A stretch of DNA of 53,106 nucleotides, taken from assembly GCA_017445425.1 (NCBI GenBank), contig JAFSUF010000092.1, positions 1 through 53,106 on the forward strand. The letters are read 5' to 3'. The stretch comes from Bacteroidales bacterium. Its GTDB lineage: Bacteria; Bacteroidota; Bacteroidia; Bacteroidales; UBA932. A model generated the notes under the pieces. The model had not been told where the DNA came from. It made no database searches and saw only the letters and a list, made by a program, of their open reading frames with translations. This document shows positions 1 to 8,632 of this stretch, in pieces; the stretch's first letter is position 1; each line of letters begins with the position of its first letter. The translations under genes were made by a program, and so were the position numbers.

Positions 1-285
1 GATGGGCGAGTAGAACCAGCTGTCCAGTCCCACGCATATCTTTACATTTGTTTCTTTTGCGGCATCCAGAACCTTGAGGTTCTCTTCTATGCTGCCGTAG
101 CTCATATATGATATTGTGATGCCGGCATCGGCCATTTTCTGGAAGTTCTCCGGCGTGGCGAGCTCCGAAAGTATGCTGTAGTAAGCAAAAATGTCAAAAT
201 GGGATTTTTCTTTTGGGGCTGCTGTGCTTTCGCAGCCAGCAAGGACCGTGCAGCAAAGTGCCGCAAGTGCAAGGAATCGTTTCAT
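1..285 (-). CDS. Lipoprotein, N-terminal fragment (cut by window edge)
   Basis: The first 95 residues of a minus-strand gene are visible; the rest lies outside the window. The start ATG is at 285-283 and is followed by a lipoprotein signal peptide with lipobox LAGC, so the product is exported and lipid-anchored. The mature part begins with an aromatic-rich stretch (FDIFAYYS) and then alternating strand and helix-like segments (QKMADAGITI, LKVLDAAKETNVKICVG) that look like the first beta-alpha units of a TIM barrel. That pattern is common in secreted glycosidase-like proteins of this phylum and loosely resembles the DUF4434 and GHL10-like proteins further along this window. The exact family cannot be settled from a fragment. 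A weak promoter-like TAATTTCG lies on the minus strand at 306-313. Confidence 0.7.
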   Translation of the reverse strand, partial: MKRFLALAALCCTVLAGCESTAAPKEKSHFDIFAYYSILSELATPENFQKMADAGITISYMSYGSIEENLKVLDAAKETNVKICVGLDSWFYSPI

Positions 286-411
286 CGTGTAAAGATTTGG
301 TAACGCGAAATTAGCGCAAATAGCCGATATTGTCAATTTGTGTTATAATGCTGATAATTGGTTTATGTCGACGCCAACGGCGAGTCTAATAAGAGGTTCC
401 CCTACCACGGC

Positions 412-466
412 ACGTGGTCACACAAAAAAAGTCGCCGTTAAGCGACTTTTTTTCGTGTGACCACGT
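412..466. terminator. Long bidirectional terminator hairpin that includes the tRNA-Arg 3' end
   Basis: A 24-bp inverted repeat: ACGTGGTCACAC (412-423), seven A, GTCGC (431-435), loop CGTTAA, GCGAC (442-446), seven T (447-453), one bulged C at 454, then GTGTGACCACGT (455-466). The GTCGC/GCGAC core followed by T7 works as an intrinsic terminator on both strands. The outer 8 bp on the right are the 3' acceptor strand and discriminator of the tRNA-Arg gene, so tRNA and terminator share sequence. Confidence 0.85.
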
Positions 467-531
467 TGGGGTTCAAACCCAAAACCTCTTGATCCGTAGT
501 CAAGTGCTCTATTCAGTTGAGCTACGCGGCC
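458..531 (-). tRNA. tRNA-Arg (anticodon ACG)
   Basis: This is a 74-nt cloverleaf on the minus strand. The acceptor stem GGCCGCG (531-525) pairs with CGTGGTC (465-459) with two G-U wobbles. The anticodon stem is CTTGA/TCAAG around the loop CTACGGA, giving anticodon ACG (plus-strand CGT at 495-497), which decodes CGN arginine codons after A34-to-inosine editing. The T arm carries TTTGAAC between TTGGG and CCCAA. The CCA tail is not encoded. The gene starts 22 nt after the rplS stop, so it is probably co-transcribed with rplS and processed from that transcript. Confidence 0.96.
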
Positions 532-553
532 GTTGTTAAAAGCACAATGCTAC

Positions 554-925
554 TTAAGCATCCTTTGCAGGAGCGTTGTACTTTTTCTCTTTGATACGGG
601 CTTTCTTGCCGGTGAGGTTGCGGAGGTAGAATATGCGCGCGCGACGTACTTTACCAACCTTGTTAACCTCTATAGAGTCAATGAACGGAGATGCGAGCGG
701 GAAAATCCTCTCTACGCCTACGCCATTGGATATTTTACGGACAGTGAAAGTCTGAGTCATACCTGCGCCGCGACGCTGAATGACCACGCCACGGAACTTC
801 TGCGGACGCTCTTTGTTTTCCTCCTTGATGAGGTAAGTGACGGTAACGGTGTCACCTGCCTTGAAGTTTGGGAACTCCTTAGGCTCCTGTGCCAATGCGT
901 CCTGTGCTACTTTAAGTAAATCCAT
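554..925 (-). CDS. rplS: 50S ribosomal protein L19 (bL19)
   Basis: The product is a 123-residue protein of the usual bL19 length, which sits at the interface of the 30S and 50S subunits. Diagnostic stretches are [15 protein letters not shown] near residue 21, [16 protein letters not shown] near residues 40-55, the [18 protein letters not shown] segment and the basic C-terminal part [22 protein letters not shown]. The ATG at 925-923 is the first in frame after a well-formed promoter at 996-1026. The leader of about 65 nt can fold into a small hairpin (948-972). A tRNA-Arg gene follows 22 nt downstream in the same direction. Confidence 0.98.
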   Translation of the reverse strand: MDLLKVAQDALAQEPKEFPNFKAGDTVTVTYLIKEENKERPQKFRGVVIQRRGAGMTQTFTVRKISNGVGVERIFPLASPFIDSIEVNKVGKVRRARIFYLRNLTGKKARIKEKKYNAPAKDA

Positions 926-947
926 TTCTTCATAATTTATTGCAACA

Positions 948-972
948 TTGCGGCTTGAAAGCCTTAACGCAA
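948..972 (-). promoter_or_regulatory. Small hairpin in the rplS leader
   Basis: On the transcribed strand, TTGCG and CGCAA (968-972 with 948-952) enclose a second short helix GCT/AGC with a four-base loop, ending 22 nt before the rplS start codon. Leaders of ribosomal protein genes are often autoregulated, and L19 leaders are known in related bacteria. The match here is only structural, so the regulatory role is an inference. Confidence 0.35.
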
Positions 973-995
973 GAGGTTGCTCTATTTTGGGACTG

Positions 996-1026
996 CAAAG
1001 ATAGAAATTATTTTTATTACGCCAAA
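996..1026 (-). promoter_or_regulatory. Promoter of rplS
   Basis: Read on the minus strand: TTTG at 1026-1023, 19 nt, then TATCTTTG at 1003-996. This is an exact fit to the Bacteroidota housekeeping promoter (TTTG, N19, TAnnTTTG). Confidence 0.8.
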
Positions 1027-1048
1027 TCTGAATGCAAAAAATTTGCAG

Positions 1049-2728
1049 CTAATAGATTACCTTAAACTCTACGGAAGAGGTGTTGCCGCAATGGTCCGTG
1101 GCGGAGACAAAAACGGTGTGACGCCCTCCGGTGCGATGTCTCTCGTCGGGATAAACCTGGATACGGCCGCCCACATATTGCGACAGGATCCACTCGCCGT
1201 CCATCTGCACGTCAAACTGGTCCACACCGGAGCCTGAATCCGCCGCCTCGATGGAGAAGCGGCCGCTGGCGGGGAGAGAAGAGCCGTCCTGCACCCTTGG
1301 AGACAGCGTAGGCGCCGTATTGTCCACCGCGACAAAATAGGTTCCGAAACGGCAGGAGGTCTGCAACCCGCCATCCACGGCGGTGTTGCCGGCATAATAC
1401 TGTCCGCCCTTCCTGTCCACACCGGCTATATAGGCTTTGTCTTTCAGGTCGTCAGGCACCAGCGACGTGTCCAGACGCAGACGCAAACGATTCTGCAGAT
1501 GCACGTCCTCGTCTCCGATACGCCAGGTATCGGAATAGCGTCCGGTTGACGGAGACGACTTTGCCACCTTCTCACACGCGACATAGGCCGATGCGTTCAG
1601 CGACGCGGGCTCTATCATCATTGTCATCCCGTCCCGGGAATATATTGTGGGGGCATACCAGAGCGCCGCCACCTTGCCGACAGTGTCGGAGGGTTCGTAA
1701 ACCCGCAGCGAGGCGTCGCGCTTCACCTGGAAAGAACAGCTGCTGGAGTTGCCGAAACAGTCGGCCACAACTATCTTCAGCGCATGCACTGCATCATCTT
1801 CAAGTGTAATGATGCCGTCGTCCACGGCATCTATCTTATAAAGGAGGCCGTTGTTGGGAGGGCACCACGTCTTTAAAAGGTCGTGCCCGGTCTCTCCCTG
1901 CTGGACCAGGCAGGTATAGTAGCGCCCTTCGCTATAGGGGACGTCCCCCACCTTGAAGTCGAACACCTTCTCCGAATCGAGATAGACCCGGTAGCACTCT
2001 ACCGCCATCTTGCCGGTGGTCTCATCCATACGGTCAGTGGCATCTATAGCCACATAAAACTTGCCGCTGACCGGCACCGTACCCTTGTACTTTTCCGGAG
2101 AAGAAATCATACTCAGCCTGCGTACGACGGGGATCGCAGAGGAGTCCTCAAAAGCATAGAACCCTACCCTGCTTATTACCGGAGGCTTGGTATCCTTGAT
2201 AGGATAAGTTCCGTCCGAGAGATAATTGACAGGGAGATTGTCGCCGTCCTTGCGGATCTCCATATGCAGATGCGGGCCACCGGAAGAGCCGGTGTTGCCG
2301 GACCAGCCGAAAACCTCTCCCTTCTCCAGCGGGAAACGGGAAGGGTCGGGCTGGAAATCGATTTTGAAACGCTTCTGACGGTACTGCTCCTGTTTCACCG
2401 CATCGGCAATGTCGCTGCGGAAGCGCTCCATATGGCCGTAAACCGACATCGTACCATCTGGATGCTGGATATAAACAGCATTGCCATAACCGGTCGGCGA
2501 AACAGAGACGCGGCACGCATATCCCTCTTTGATGGCGTGCAGGGGAACACCGGAACGACCTCCCGTGCGCCAGTCCAGCCCTGCGTGGAAGTGATTCCTG
2601 CGAAGCTCTCCGTAAGTGCTGGAGAGGGAAGCCGGCTGCAGATCCATAGGCCAGCCATAACCATACTTCTGTGCGAAAGCGACGGCACAGAGACACAGCA
2701 GCGACAAGATTGAGAGCAGTCGCTTCAT
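1049..2728 (-). CDS. M23 family metallopeptidase (exported)
   Basis: A 559-residue exported protein. Residues 1-19 form a signal peptide ending AFA before Gln20. The N-terminal half is a LytM/M23 zinc endopeptidase domain: HFHAGLDW supplies H48 and D52, and GPHLHME supplies H153 and H155, with the family-typical GYGNAVYIQHPDG and YGHM segments between. M23 enzymes cut peptide cross-links in peptidoglycan. All key metal ligands are present, so activity is plausible. The C-terminal 350 residues have no recognised catalytic motif and look like beta-rich Ig-like modules (GSGVDQFDVQMDG, HTVFVSATDHCGN). The gene begins 3 nt after dnaJ ends, so it is likely the last gene of a grpE-dnaJ transcript. 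Confidence 0.93.
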   Translation of the reverse strand: MKRLLSILSLLCLCAVAFAQKYGYGWPMDLQPASLSSTYGELRRNHFHAGLDWRTGGRSGVPLHAIKEGYACRVSVSPTGYGNAVYIQHPDGTMSVYGHMERFRSDIADAVKQEQYRQKRFKIDFQPDPSRFPLEKGEVFGWSGNTGSSGGPHLHMEIRKDGDNLPVNYLSDGTYPIKDTKPPVISRVGFYAFEDSSAIPVVRRLSMISSPEKYKGTVPVSGKFYVAIDATDRMDETTGKMAVECYRVYLDSEKVFDFKVGDVPYSEGRYYTCLVQQGETGHDLLKTWCPPNNGLLYKIDAVDDGIITLEDDAVHALKIVVADCFGNSSSCSFQVKRDASLRVYEPSDTVGKVAALWYAPTIYSRDGMTMMIEPASLNASAYVACEKVAKSSPSTGRYSDTWRIGDEDVHLQNRLRLRLDTSLVPDDLKDKAYIAGVDRKGGQYYAGNTAVDGGLQTSCRFGTYFVAVDNTAPTLSPRVQDGSSLPASGRFSIEAADSGSGVDQFDVQMDGEWILSQYVGGRIQVYPDERHRTGGRHTVFVSATDHCGNTSSVEFKVIY

Positions 2729-2731
2729 ACT

Positions 2732-3889
2732 CTATTTGAACATATTGCGGATGCGGTTGAAGAAGCTCTTCTCTTCCTGGGTGGGCTTTGCCTTGAAATT
2801 CTCGCTCTGGCCAAGCTTCTCCACCATGGCACGCTCTTCTTTGGAGACCTTCTTGGGAATCCAGACCTGGACTATTACCAGCAAATCGCCTGTGCCATAG
2901 CCGTTTACATCGGGGACACCTTTACCGCGCAGACGCAAGGTCTTGCCGGGCTGCGTGCCGGGCTCTATCTTGATCTTGAGCATTCCGTCCACCGACGGTA
3001 TCTGGGCCTCGCAACCGTTAATGGCATCTGCTACAGATATGAACAGAGAGTATATCAGATCGTTGCCGTCGCGCTCCAGCTCGGGATCGCGCTCCTCTTC
3101 TATCACAACCAGCAGGTTGCCGTTCACGCCGCCGGACTTGGCAGCGTTGCCCTTGCCCTGGATTGTAAGCTGCATTCCCTCCGCCACGCCTGCAGGTATC
3201 TTGAAGGTGATCTCCTCCGCTTTTTTAACGAGGCCGCTGCCGCTGCACTTGCGGCAGGGATTGGTGACAATCTTACCCTCCCCGCCACATCGAGGGCAGG
3301 GAGAGGTGGTCTGCATTGCGCCCAGGATGGTCTTCTGAACGCGGGTCACCATACCGGTACCGTTGCAGTCGGGGCAGGTCTTGATGTCTGCCTCGCTTGC
3401 CGCACCCCGTCCGTGGCAGTCGGGGCACTGCACCATCTTATTGATTTTCACAGTTTTCTCAACACCGTGAACGATATCCTTGAGAGGGAGTTTGACGCGG
3501 ATGCGGATGTCGCTTCCGCGGGGTACGCGACGGGCAGAAGAACGGCCGCCGCCAAACCCGAAGCCAGAGAATGCACCGCCGAAGGCGTCACCGAAGATGT
3601 CGCCGAATTGCGAGAAGATATCCTCCATCGAGAACCCGCCCGCACCGCCGCCGGCAGCTCCGTTCACACCGGCGTGGCCGTAACGGTCGTAACGGGCACG
3701 CTTTTCTGCGTTACCCAGGACATCGTAGGCCTCCGCCGCCTCCTTGAACTTCTCCTCGGCGCTCTTGTCACCGGGATTCTTGTCGGGGTGGTACTGGATG
3801 GCCTTCTTGCGGTAGGCCTTCTTTATCTCCTCTTCCGTGGCGTTGCGCTCCACGCCCAACACCTCGTAATAATCTCTTTTTTCTGCCAT
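2732..3889 (-). CDS. dnaJ: Molecular chaperone DnaJ
   Basis: A 385-residue type I Hsp40 that delivers unfolded clients to DnaK and stimulates its ATPase. The J domain (residues 1-70) has the HPD tripeptide at 34-36. A Gly/Phe-rich linker follows, then four zinc-binding CxxCxGxG repeats ([32 protein letters not shown]) and the C-terminal substrate-binding domains. The start ATG is at 3889-3887; an in-frame TTG six bases earlier is less likely. The gene lies 12 nt downstream of grpE, a common heat-shock pairing. dnaK is not in the window. Confidence 0.98.
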   Translation of the reverse strand: MAEKRDYYEVLGVERNATEEEIKKAYRKKAIQYHPDKNPGDKSAEEKFKEAAEAYDVLGNAEKRARYDRYGHAGVNGAAGGGAGGFSMEDIFSQFGDIFGDAFGGAFSGFGFGGGRSSARRVPRGSDIRIRVKLPLKDIVHGVEKTVKINKMVQCPDCHGRGAASEADIKTCPDCNGTGMVTRVQKTILGAMQTTSPCPRCGGEGKIVTNPCRKCSGSGLVKKAEEITFKIPAGVAEGMQLTIQGKGNAAKSGGVNGNLLVVIEEERDPELERDGNDLIYSLFISVADAINGCEAQIPSVDGMLKIKIEPGTQPGKTLRLRGKGVPDVNGYGTGDLLVIVQVWIPKKVSKEERAMVEKLGQSENFKAKPTQEEKSFFNRIRNMFK

Positions 3890-3901
3890 AATCAAGCCCT
3901 C

Positions 3902-4483
3902 CTAAAGCCCTATCACGACCTTGGCAAACCGGATGACCTTGCCGCCCAGGGCATAACCCTTCTGCACTACATCCACCACCTTCCCCTTCAGGTCGGATTC
4001 AGGAGCCGGAATCTGGGCCACGGCCTCTGCGGTATCGGTGTCGAACTCTTTGCCCTTCACCTCAATCTCTTCCAGTCCGCAACTCTTCAGGTACGATTTT
4101 AACTTGTTGTATATCAAACCTGTACCCTCTTTCTCAAAGGTGCTGGCCTCTGTTTTCTCAAGTTGTTCGATGGCCCTTTCACAATCGTCAAGCACGGGAA
4201 GGATCCCCTTGAGGATATCTTCTCCGGCGCTCTTGACCAGATCCAGTTTCTCCTTTGAGGTACGGCGGCGGTAGTTGTCGAATTCCGCTGCCAGGCGCAG
4301 GTACTTGTCCTCTGCGGCGGCAGCGCGTTCTTCCGCCTGCCTTACAGCATCTTCCGCACCGCTGTCCTTACTTTCCGGCTGCTCTGCGGCAGATTCTGGT
4401 TCATTTGCTGCCTGCTGCTCCCCGGGCTTAACCTCAGGAGTCTGATCCATATCAACGTCGTGTTTCTTCTTATTGTTTTTCAT
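3902..4483 (-). CDS. grpE: Nucleotide exchange factor GrpE
   Basis: A 193-residue GrpE, which exchanges ADP on DnaK. The N-terminal 60 residues are charged and low in complexity (Lys, Glu, Asp, Gln), followed by a long coiled coil (EERAAAAEDKYLRLAAEFDN), the YRRRTSKEK segment, and the small beta domain with the family ending GYALGGKVIRFAKVVI. The ATG at 4483 was chosen because the only in-frame upstream initiator is a TTG and the extra residues do not resemble GrpE. It is the first gene of the grpE-dnaJ-M23 set. No CIRCE element was seen. Confidence 0.96.
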   Translation of the reverse strand: MKNNKKKHDVDMDQTPEVKPGEQQAANEPESAAEQPESKDSGAEDAVRQAEERAAAAEDKYLRLAAEFDNYRRRTSKEKLDLVKSAGEDILKGILPVLDDCERAIEQLEKTEASTFEKEGTGLIYNKLKSYLKSCGLEEIEVKGKEFDTDTAEAVAQIPAPESDLKGKVVDVVQKGYALGGKVIRFAKVVIGL

Positions 4484-4570
4484 GATATTAACCTTTTTGG
4501 CTTTACCGGGAGGCAAATAGTTTGCCAATGCCGCATTTGCGACAAAATGGCATATTCCGGGGTACGAGCC

Positions 4571-5314
4571 CTATGCAATCATGCCTCCGTCTATTGTGAT
4601 AACCTGACCGGAGACATACGACGCCAGGTCGCTGGCAAGGAAACAGCACACCTTGGCAATCTCTTCCGGGGTGCCGCCGCGGCGCAGGGGGATGCTTGCC
4701 TCCCACTGCTTGCGGATCTCTTCTGGCATTTTGGCCGTCATATCTGTGATGATGAAGCCAGGGGCGATGGCATTTACGCGGATATTGCGCGGGCCTATCT
4801 CCTTTGCCAGGGTGCGGGTGAAAGCCACAATCGCCCCCTTGGATGCAGAGTAGTTGCACTGGCCGGCATTGCCGTGCAGGCCTGCCACGGAGCTGACATT
4901 GATTATGCATCCCTTGCGGACCTTCATCATCACGGGCACTGCCGCATGACAGTAGTTATAGACGCTCTTGAGATTAATCCTCAGCACGTCATCCCAAGCC
5001 TTCTCGTCCATCCGGATAAGCAAGCCGTCGCGGGTGATGCCGGCATTGTTGACCAGGATGTCGATGCCGCCGAAAGTCTCCACCGTCTGCTTCACGACGG
5101 AGGCGGCAGAGTCAAAACTGGAGACGTCGCCCTGCATTGCCAGTACCTTTACCCCCAGAGCCTCTATTTCTGCCTTTGTGGCAAGTGCGTTTTCATCTAT
5201 TACGATATCACAGAAGGCGATGTTGGCACCTTCTGCAGCGAATTTGAGGGCGATAGCCTTGCCTATTCCGCGGGCTGCGCCTGTAATCAAAGCTGTTTGT
5301 CCTGATAATAACAT
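4571..5314 (-). CDS. fabG: 3-oxoacyl-[acyl-carrier-protein] reductase
   Basis: A 247-residue short-chain dehydrogenase of FabG type, which reduces 3-oxoacyl-ACP with NADPH in fatty-acid elongation. The cofactor motif TGAARGIG is at residues 11-18, NNAG at 89-92, and the catalytic set is Asn114, Ser142, Tyr155 and Lys159 (NYSASKGA). The C-terminus VSGQVITIDGGM is typical. It starts 7 nt downstream of rimO and shares its direction. Other SDR reductases look similar, but the high match along the whole chain favours FabG. Confidence 0.93.
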   Translation of the reverse strand: MLLSGQTALITGAARGIGKAIALKFAAEGANIAFCDIVIDENALATKAEIEALGVKVLAMQGDVSSFDSAASVVKQTVETFGGIDILVNNAGITRDGLLIRMDEKAWDDVLRINLKSVYNYCHAAVPVMMKVRKGCIINVSSVAGLHGNAGQCNYSASKGAIVAFTRTLAKEIGPRNIRVNAIAPGFIITDMTAKMPEEIRKQWEASIPLRRGGTPEEIAKVCCFLASDLASYVSGQVITIDGGMIA

Positions 5315-5321
5315 GATTGGA

Positions 5322-6623
5322 TCAAATTAGTACGGCGTTAAGATCGTAATAATCTGCGCCGGTTATTTTTACGTTTACAAAATTACCAATTACCGAGGTC
5401 GGGGCGGCGGACACGGGCACAAGCACCTGTCCGTCCACCTCTGGCGACTCTTTCTGGGTGCGGCAGAGAAGATTGCCGTCTTCATAAGAATCTACTATGA
5501 CGCGCACCGACGACCCCACGCGGGAGAGATTATAATTGAGCGATATGCTACTCTGCAGTTCCATCAGACGCTCATACCGTTCACGTTTTACCCGTTGCGG
5601 CACGCTGTCCTTATAGTTCCGGGCACCGTAGGTCCCCTCCTCTTCGCTGTAGGTGAAAGCCCCCAGCCTCTCGAAACGCATATCTTCCACGAATTTGAGC
5701 AGCCGCTTGAACTCCCTTTCCCCCTCACCCGGATGGCCCACTATCATCGTGGTCCGGAGCGCGACCCCGCTCACCCGCGTGCGGAACTTCTCTACGAGGG
5801 CCCGCATCTGGGTTTCGTCAGAAGGGCGGCGCATCATCCCCAGCACCTTGCCATCGCAATGCTGCAGCGGGATGTCTATATACTTGCAAATCTTATCGTT
5901 TGCCGCCATCACGTCTAACAGGTCCTCCGGGAAAGCTTCGGGATAGCTGTAATGCAGCCGTATCCACTCTATCCCGCTTATCTGCGAGAGGCGCTCCATA
6001 AGAGGTGCAATCATCCGCTTGCGATATAGGTCCAGACCGTAGTATGTGGTATCCTGGGCTATGACTATAAGTTCGCGCACACCCTTCTCTGCCAGGGCAG
6101 CGGCCTCGTCCACAAGCTGTTCCATATCCACCGAGACATGGCGCCCCCTTATGCCGGGTATGGCGCAGTAGGCGCAGGAGCGGTCGCAACCCTCCGAAAT
6201 CTTGAGGTAAGCGTAATGCGGCGGGGTGGTAAGGTGACGGCGGATGTCCAGCAGCGGGGAATATCTAATGCCCAGTGCTGCAAGCAGCGCACTGCGGTCG
6301 TCCGGTCCAAAGAAGCCATCCACCTCAGGAATCTCCGCCACAAGTTCGTCGTGATAGCGGCCGGAGAGGCAGCCAAACACATAGATGCGCTTCACAAAGC
6401 CATCCAGCTTGGCCCTCACCGCCCTCATTATGGCCTCCACCGACTCCTGTTTGGCATCGGCTATGAAGCCGCAGGTGTTCAGAATCACCACGTCGGCCTC
6501 ACCCGAGTCAAAAGGGGCATTTTCGGGGCAGATATCAATACCGGCAGCGGCAATCTGATATAGCAAATGCTCCGAATCTACCCTGTTCTTGGAACAGCCG
6601 AGAGTGATGAGCTGTACTTTCAA
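5322..6623 (-). CDS. rimO: Ribosomal protein S12 methylthiotransferase RimO
   Basis: A 433-residue radical-SAM methylthiotransferase that modifies an aspartate of ribosomal protein S12. The N-terminal UPF0004 domain has its cluster cysteines at 10 (TLGCSKNRVDSE), 51 (LNTCGF) and 85. The radical SAM cluster CxxxCxxC is at 146, 150 and 153 (SEGCDRSCAYCAIPGIRG), and a C-terminal TRAM-like domain follows. The reading frame has no ATG near its conserved N-terminus; it begins with TTG at 6623-6621, three bases after the DUF5606 stop codon. The TTG start is required to keep the LGCSK motif close to the N-terminus. Confidence 0.95.
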   Translation of the reverse strand: MKVQLITLGCSKNRVDSEHLLYQIAAAGIDICPENAPFDSGEADVVILNTCGFIADAKQESVEAIMRAVRAKLDGFVKRIYVFGCLSGRYHDELVAEIPEVDGFFGPDDRSALLAALGIRYSPLLDIRRHLTTPPHYAYLKISEGCDRSCAYCAIPGIRGRHVSVDMEQLVDEAAALAEKGVRELIVIAQDTTYYGLDLYRKRMIAPLMERLSQISGIEWIRLHYSYPEAFPEDLLDVMAANDKICKYIDIPLQHCDGKVLGMMRRPSDETQMRALVEKFRTRVSGVALRTTMIVGHPGEGEREFKRLLKFVEDMRFERLGAFTYSEEEGTYGARNYKDSVPQRVKRERYERLMELQSSISLNYNLSRVGSSVRVIVDSYEDGNLLCRTQKESPEVDGQVLVPVSAAPTSVIGNFVNVKITGADYYDLNAVLI

Positions 6624-6626
6624 GAG

Positions 6627-7055
6627 TTACTCTGCAGGTTCTTCTTTCTTCTCCTCTTCTTCCTCGATAAATTCGAGGCTGCCAAAGTTTGCCAGGCAGT
6701 TGTACCAGTCCAGGACCTTCTTCATGTGAGATACATAGAAGCGGTCGCGGTCGTAGCCGGGGAGAACCTCGCCAAAAAACTTCTTTATCTCCTCCGGGTT
6801 GGACTTGCTGCTCATCGCAGCCTTGCCCTCCAGGGCGTCGCGCATACTCTCGAGCACCTTTTTCAGGGGAGCCTCCTCATCGTCGGTGTATATGGAGACA
6901 TCGGCCAGGGTAGTGATCTTGGCGCTGGTGGGCACGCTACTGCGCTGCCTGGTGGCCATTGCTTCTACAATAAAGCCGTTGCGGGCGGGAGCGATATAGT
7001 TGAATAATCCCGGCTGGCCCGAGATTGAAAGTACTTTCTTTAAATCAATTGCCAT
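6627..7055 (-). CDS. DUF5606 domain protein
   Basis: A 142-residue cytosolic protein matching the Bacteroidota-specific DUF5606 family (MAIDLKKVLSISGQPGLF at the start, with the ARNGFIVEAM strand following). The N-terminal 70 residues look like a small beta barrel. The C-terminal part is helical and ends in an acidic, low-complexity tail (EEEEEKKEEPAE). No biochemical function is known for the family. It lies between coaE and rimO, 9 nt from the coaE end, in an order often seen in Bacteroidales. Confidence 0.88.
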   Translation of the reverse strand: MAIDLKKVLSISGQPGLFNYIAPARNGFIVEAMATRQRSSVPTSAKITTLADVSIYTDDEEAPLKKVLESMRDALEGKAAMSSKSNPEEIKKFFGEVLPGYDRDRFYVSHMKKVLDWYNCLANFGSLEFIEEEEEKKEEPAE

Positions 7056-7064
7056 GAGTGAAAC

Positions 7065-7658
7065 CTATTTAGTTCTTAATGTGTCTATCAATTCTAAAAT
7101 TCTTGGCAGCACAGCGCTGCGGTCATCCGTTTTCAACACCATATCTGCCTTTGCGGCACGCTGCTCGTCGGTCCATTGGTTTGCAAGGCGGCGTTCAGCC
7201 TGCTCACGGCCGACGCCATCCCTGGCCATAACCCGCTGAACGCGAACCTCTTCCGGAGCCGACACGGTAATTATATAATCTGCAAATTTATCAAAAAAAG
7301 GCTTCTGTTGCAAAATGGCCGACTCCATTATCACGATATCAGACTCCTGCTCCCGGGCCCAGCGCCGGAAATCTTCTGCCACCGCCGGATGCACTATCGC
7401 CTCTAAGCGCTCCAGAATGGCCGCATCAGAAAAGACTCTGGCCGCCATCCGTTTTGTATCCAGCTGGCCGTCGGCATCAAGTATACCGCTGCCCAGCAGC
7501 TGCACAATACGCCCTTTCAGCGCCGCATCGCTACGGTAGAGGGCCTTGGTGTGGCTGTCGCAATCGTATGCAGGTATGCCAAGGGCGGCAAAAGCCCCAA
7601 TGATGGCACTCTTGCCGCTGCCGATACCGCCGGTACATGCTATAACAGTCTTGTCCAT
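7065..7658 (-). CDS. coaE: Dephospho-CoA kinase
   Basis: A 197-residue P-loop kinase that carries out the last step of coenzyme A synthesis, phosphorylating the 3' hydroxyl of dephospho-CoA. The Walker A motif GGIGSGKS is at residues 10-17, followed by the CoaE-typical YDCDSHTKALY, the VHPAV motif and the LID-region HPAVAEDF. The start ATG at 7658-7656 shares its A with the stop codon of the upstream YbbR gene (TAATG), so translation is probably coupled. A start seven codons earlier is possible but would lie inside the upstream gene. Confidence 0.96.
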   Translation of the reverse strand: MDKTVIACTGGIGSGKSAIIGAFAALGIPAYDCDSHTKALYRSDAALKGRIVQLLGSGILDADGQLDTKRMAARVFSDAAILERLEAIVHPAVAEDFRRWAREQESDIVIMESAILQQKPFFDKFADYIITVSAPEEVRVQRVMARDGVGREQAERRLANQWTDEQRAAKADMVLKTDDRSAVLPRILELIDTLRTK

Positions 7659-8629
7659 TACAATTCTATGACGACGCACTCAACAGATGCAGGTTCCAGT
7701 TCGTAAGATATCATGCTGGAAGGGGCGCTGTAAAGCTTAGGGACCACAACCCCGGAGCGCGAGGCGATAAAATCGCTGTAATAAACCCCGAAGACCGGCT
7801 GAGTGTCAATGCTCCCGGCCAGGGCGTAAGGCACCCGGTAGCGGACCGTCCCCGAGGCGGGGATCATCACCATATTGACCCCGGACGGCACTCCGATGGG
7901 GGTAAAACTGACCTCTGCGGTCAGCTCTACATAACGCACCACATCTATGTGGTATTCTACTGTGCTGACCGACATCTCTGCTCCCCGGAGCGGCTTGATG
8001 CGGACATTGCCGTCCAGCGGAGCTGACGCATTGTAAAAAGATACCTTTTCTGTCTCTGCATGGGTTATCCCCTCAAGTATGGAGACATCGCCATAAACCG
8101 CCACGGAATCCGGCTTGAGCGCAATGCCGGAGGTTACCATATACTGGCTCTTGCAGTCGATATCACTGTTTAGAACCAACGGCACCTTTTTGTGGATACG
8201 CTGGGTAAGGCGGAACTGCAGCTTCTCTGTATCAAATGAATTGATGGTAACAGAAGAGCCCAGAGCCTGATAGAGCTCCTCTGTCAGGTCGCGGGTATAT
8301 ACCTCGAACAAGTCTCCCTCATCCGCGATGCGGTGGAGTTTCTCCCCAGGTACATTCAATTTGATGCTGCGTGCGACATTTGCAGAACGGCGCAGTCCCA
8401 CAATAGAGAAACCGGTGCCGGTGGAACGGATTACCAGTACGTCGTCGTTCACCGACTCCCCTGCATACCCCTCCAAATCTGTAACTATGGTCACGTTGAA
8501 CTTCATCGGGACCATATATTTGAGGGACATGCCGTGGACAAACCATACTGAAAAAGCCAGGAAAAGCGAGATGAGCAATGCCACCCAATCGTTTCCCAGC
8601 CTTCTCAATACCTTGGGACTGCCTTCCAT
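7658..8629 (-). CDS. YbbR/CdaR-like domain membrane protein
   Basis: A 323-residue protein with one N-terminal transmembrane helix (residues about 15-32, VALLISLFLAFSVWFVHG) and an extracytoplasmic part of YbbR-like repeats, each of about 80-90 residues with a hydrophobic strand pattern. The family name comes from CdaR (YbbR), which regulates the diadenylate cyclase CdaA in Firmicutes. Here no cdaA is adjacent, and the Bacteroidota gene order yajC-ybbR-coaE is seen instead. Function in this phylum is not established. It overlaps coaE by one base and starts 3 nt after yajC. Confidence 0.85.
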   Translation of the reverse strand: MEGSPKVLRRLGNDWVALLISLFLAFSVWFVHGMSLKYMVPMKFNVTIVTDLEGYAGESVNDDVLVIRSTGTGFSIVGLRRSANVARSIKLNVPGEKLHRIADEGDLFEVYTRDLTEELYQALGSSVTINSFDTEKLQFRLTQRIHKKVPLVLNSDIDCKSQYMVTSGIALKPDSVAVYGDVSILEGITHAETEKVSFYNASAPLDGNVRIKPLRGAEMSVSTVEYHIDVVRYVELTAEVSFTPIGVPSGVNMVMIPASGTVRYRVPYALAGSIDTQPVFGVYYSDFIASRSGVVVPKLYSAPSSMISYELEPASVECVVIEL

Positions 8630-8632
8630 CCT

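Noticed and set aside
391-423. Plus-strand sequence similar to the 3' part of tRNA-Arg (AAGAGGTT ... CGTGGTCACAC)
   Set aside because: There is no proper T arm, anticodon arm or acceptor partner, so it is not a tRNA; it is noted only as one arm of the long hairpin.
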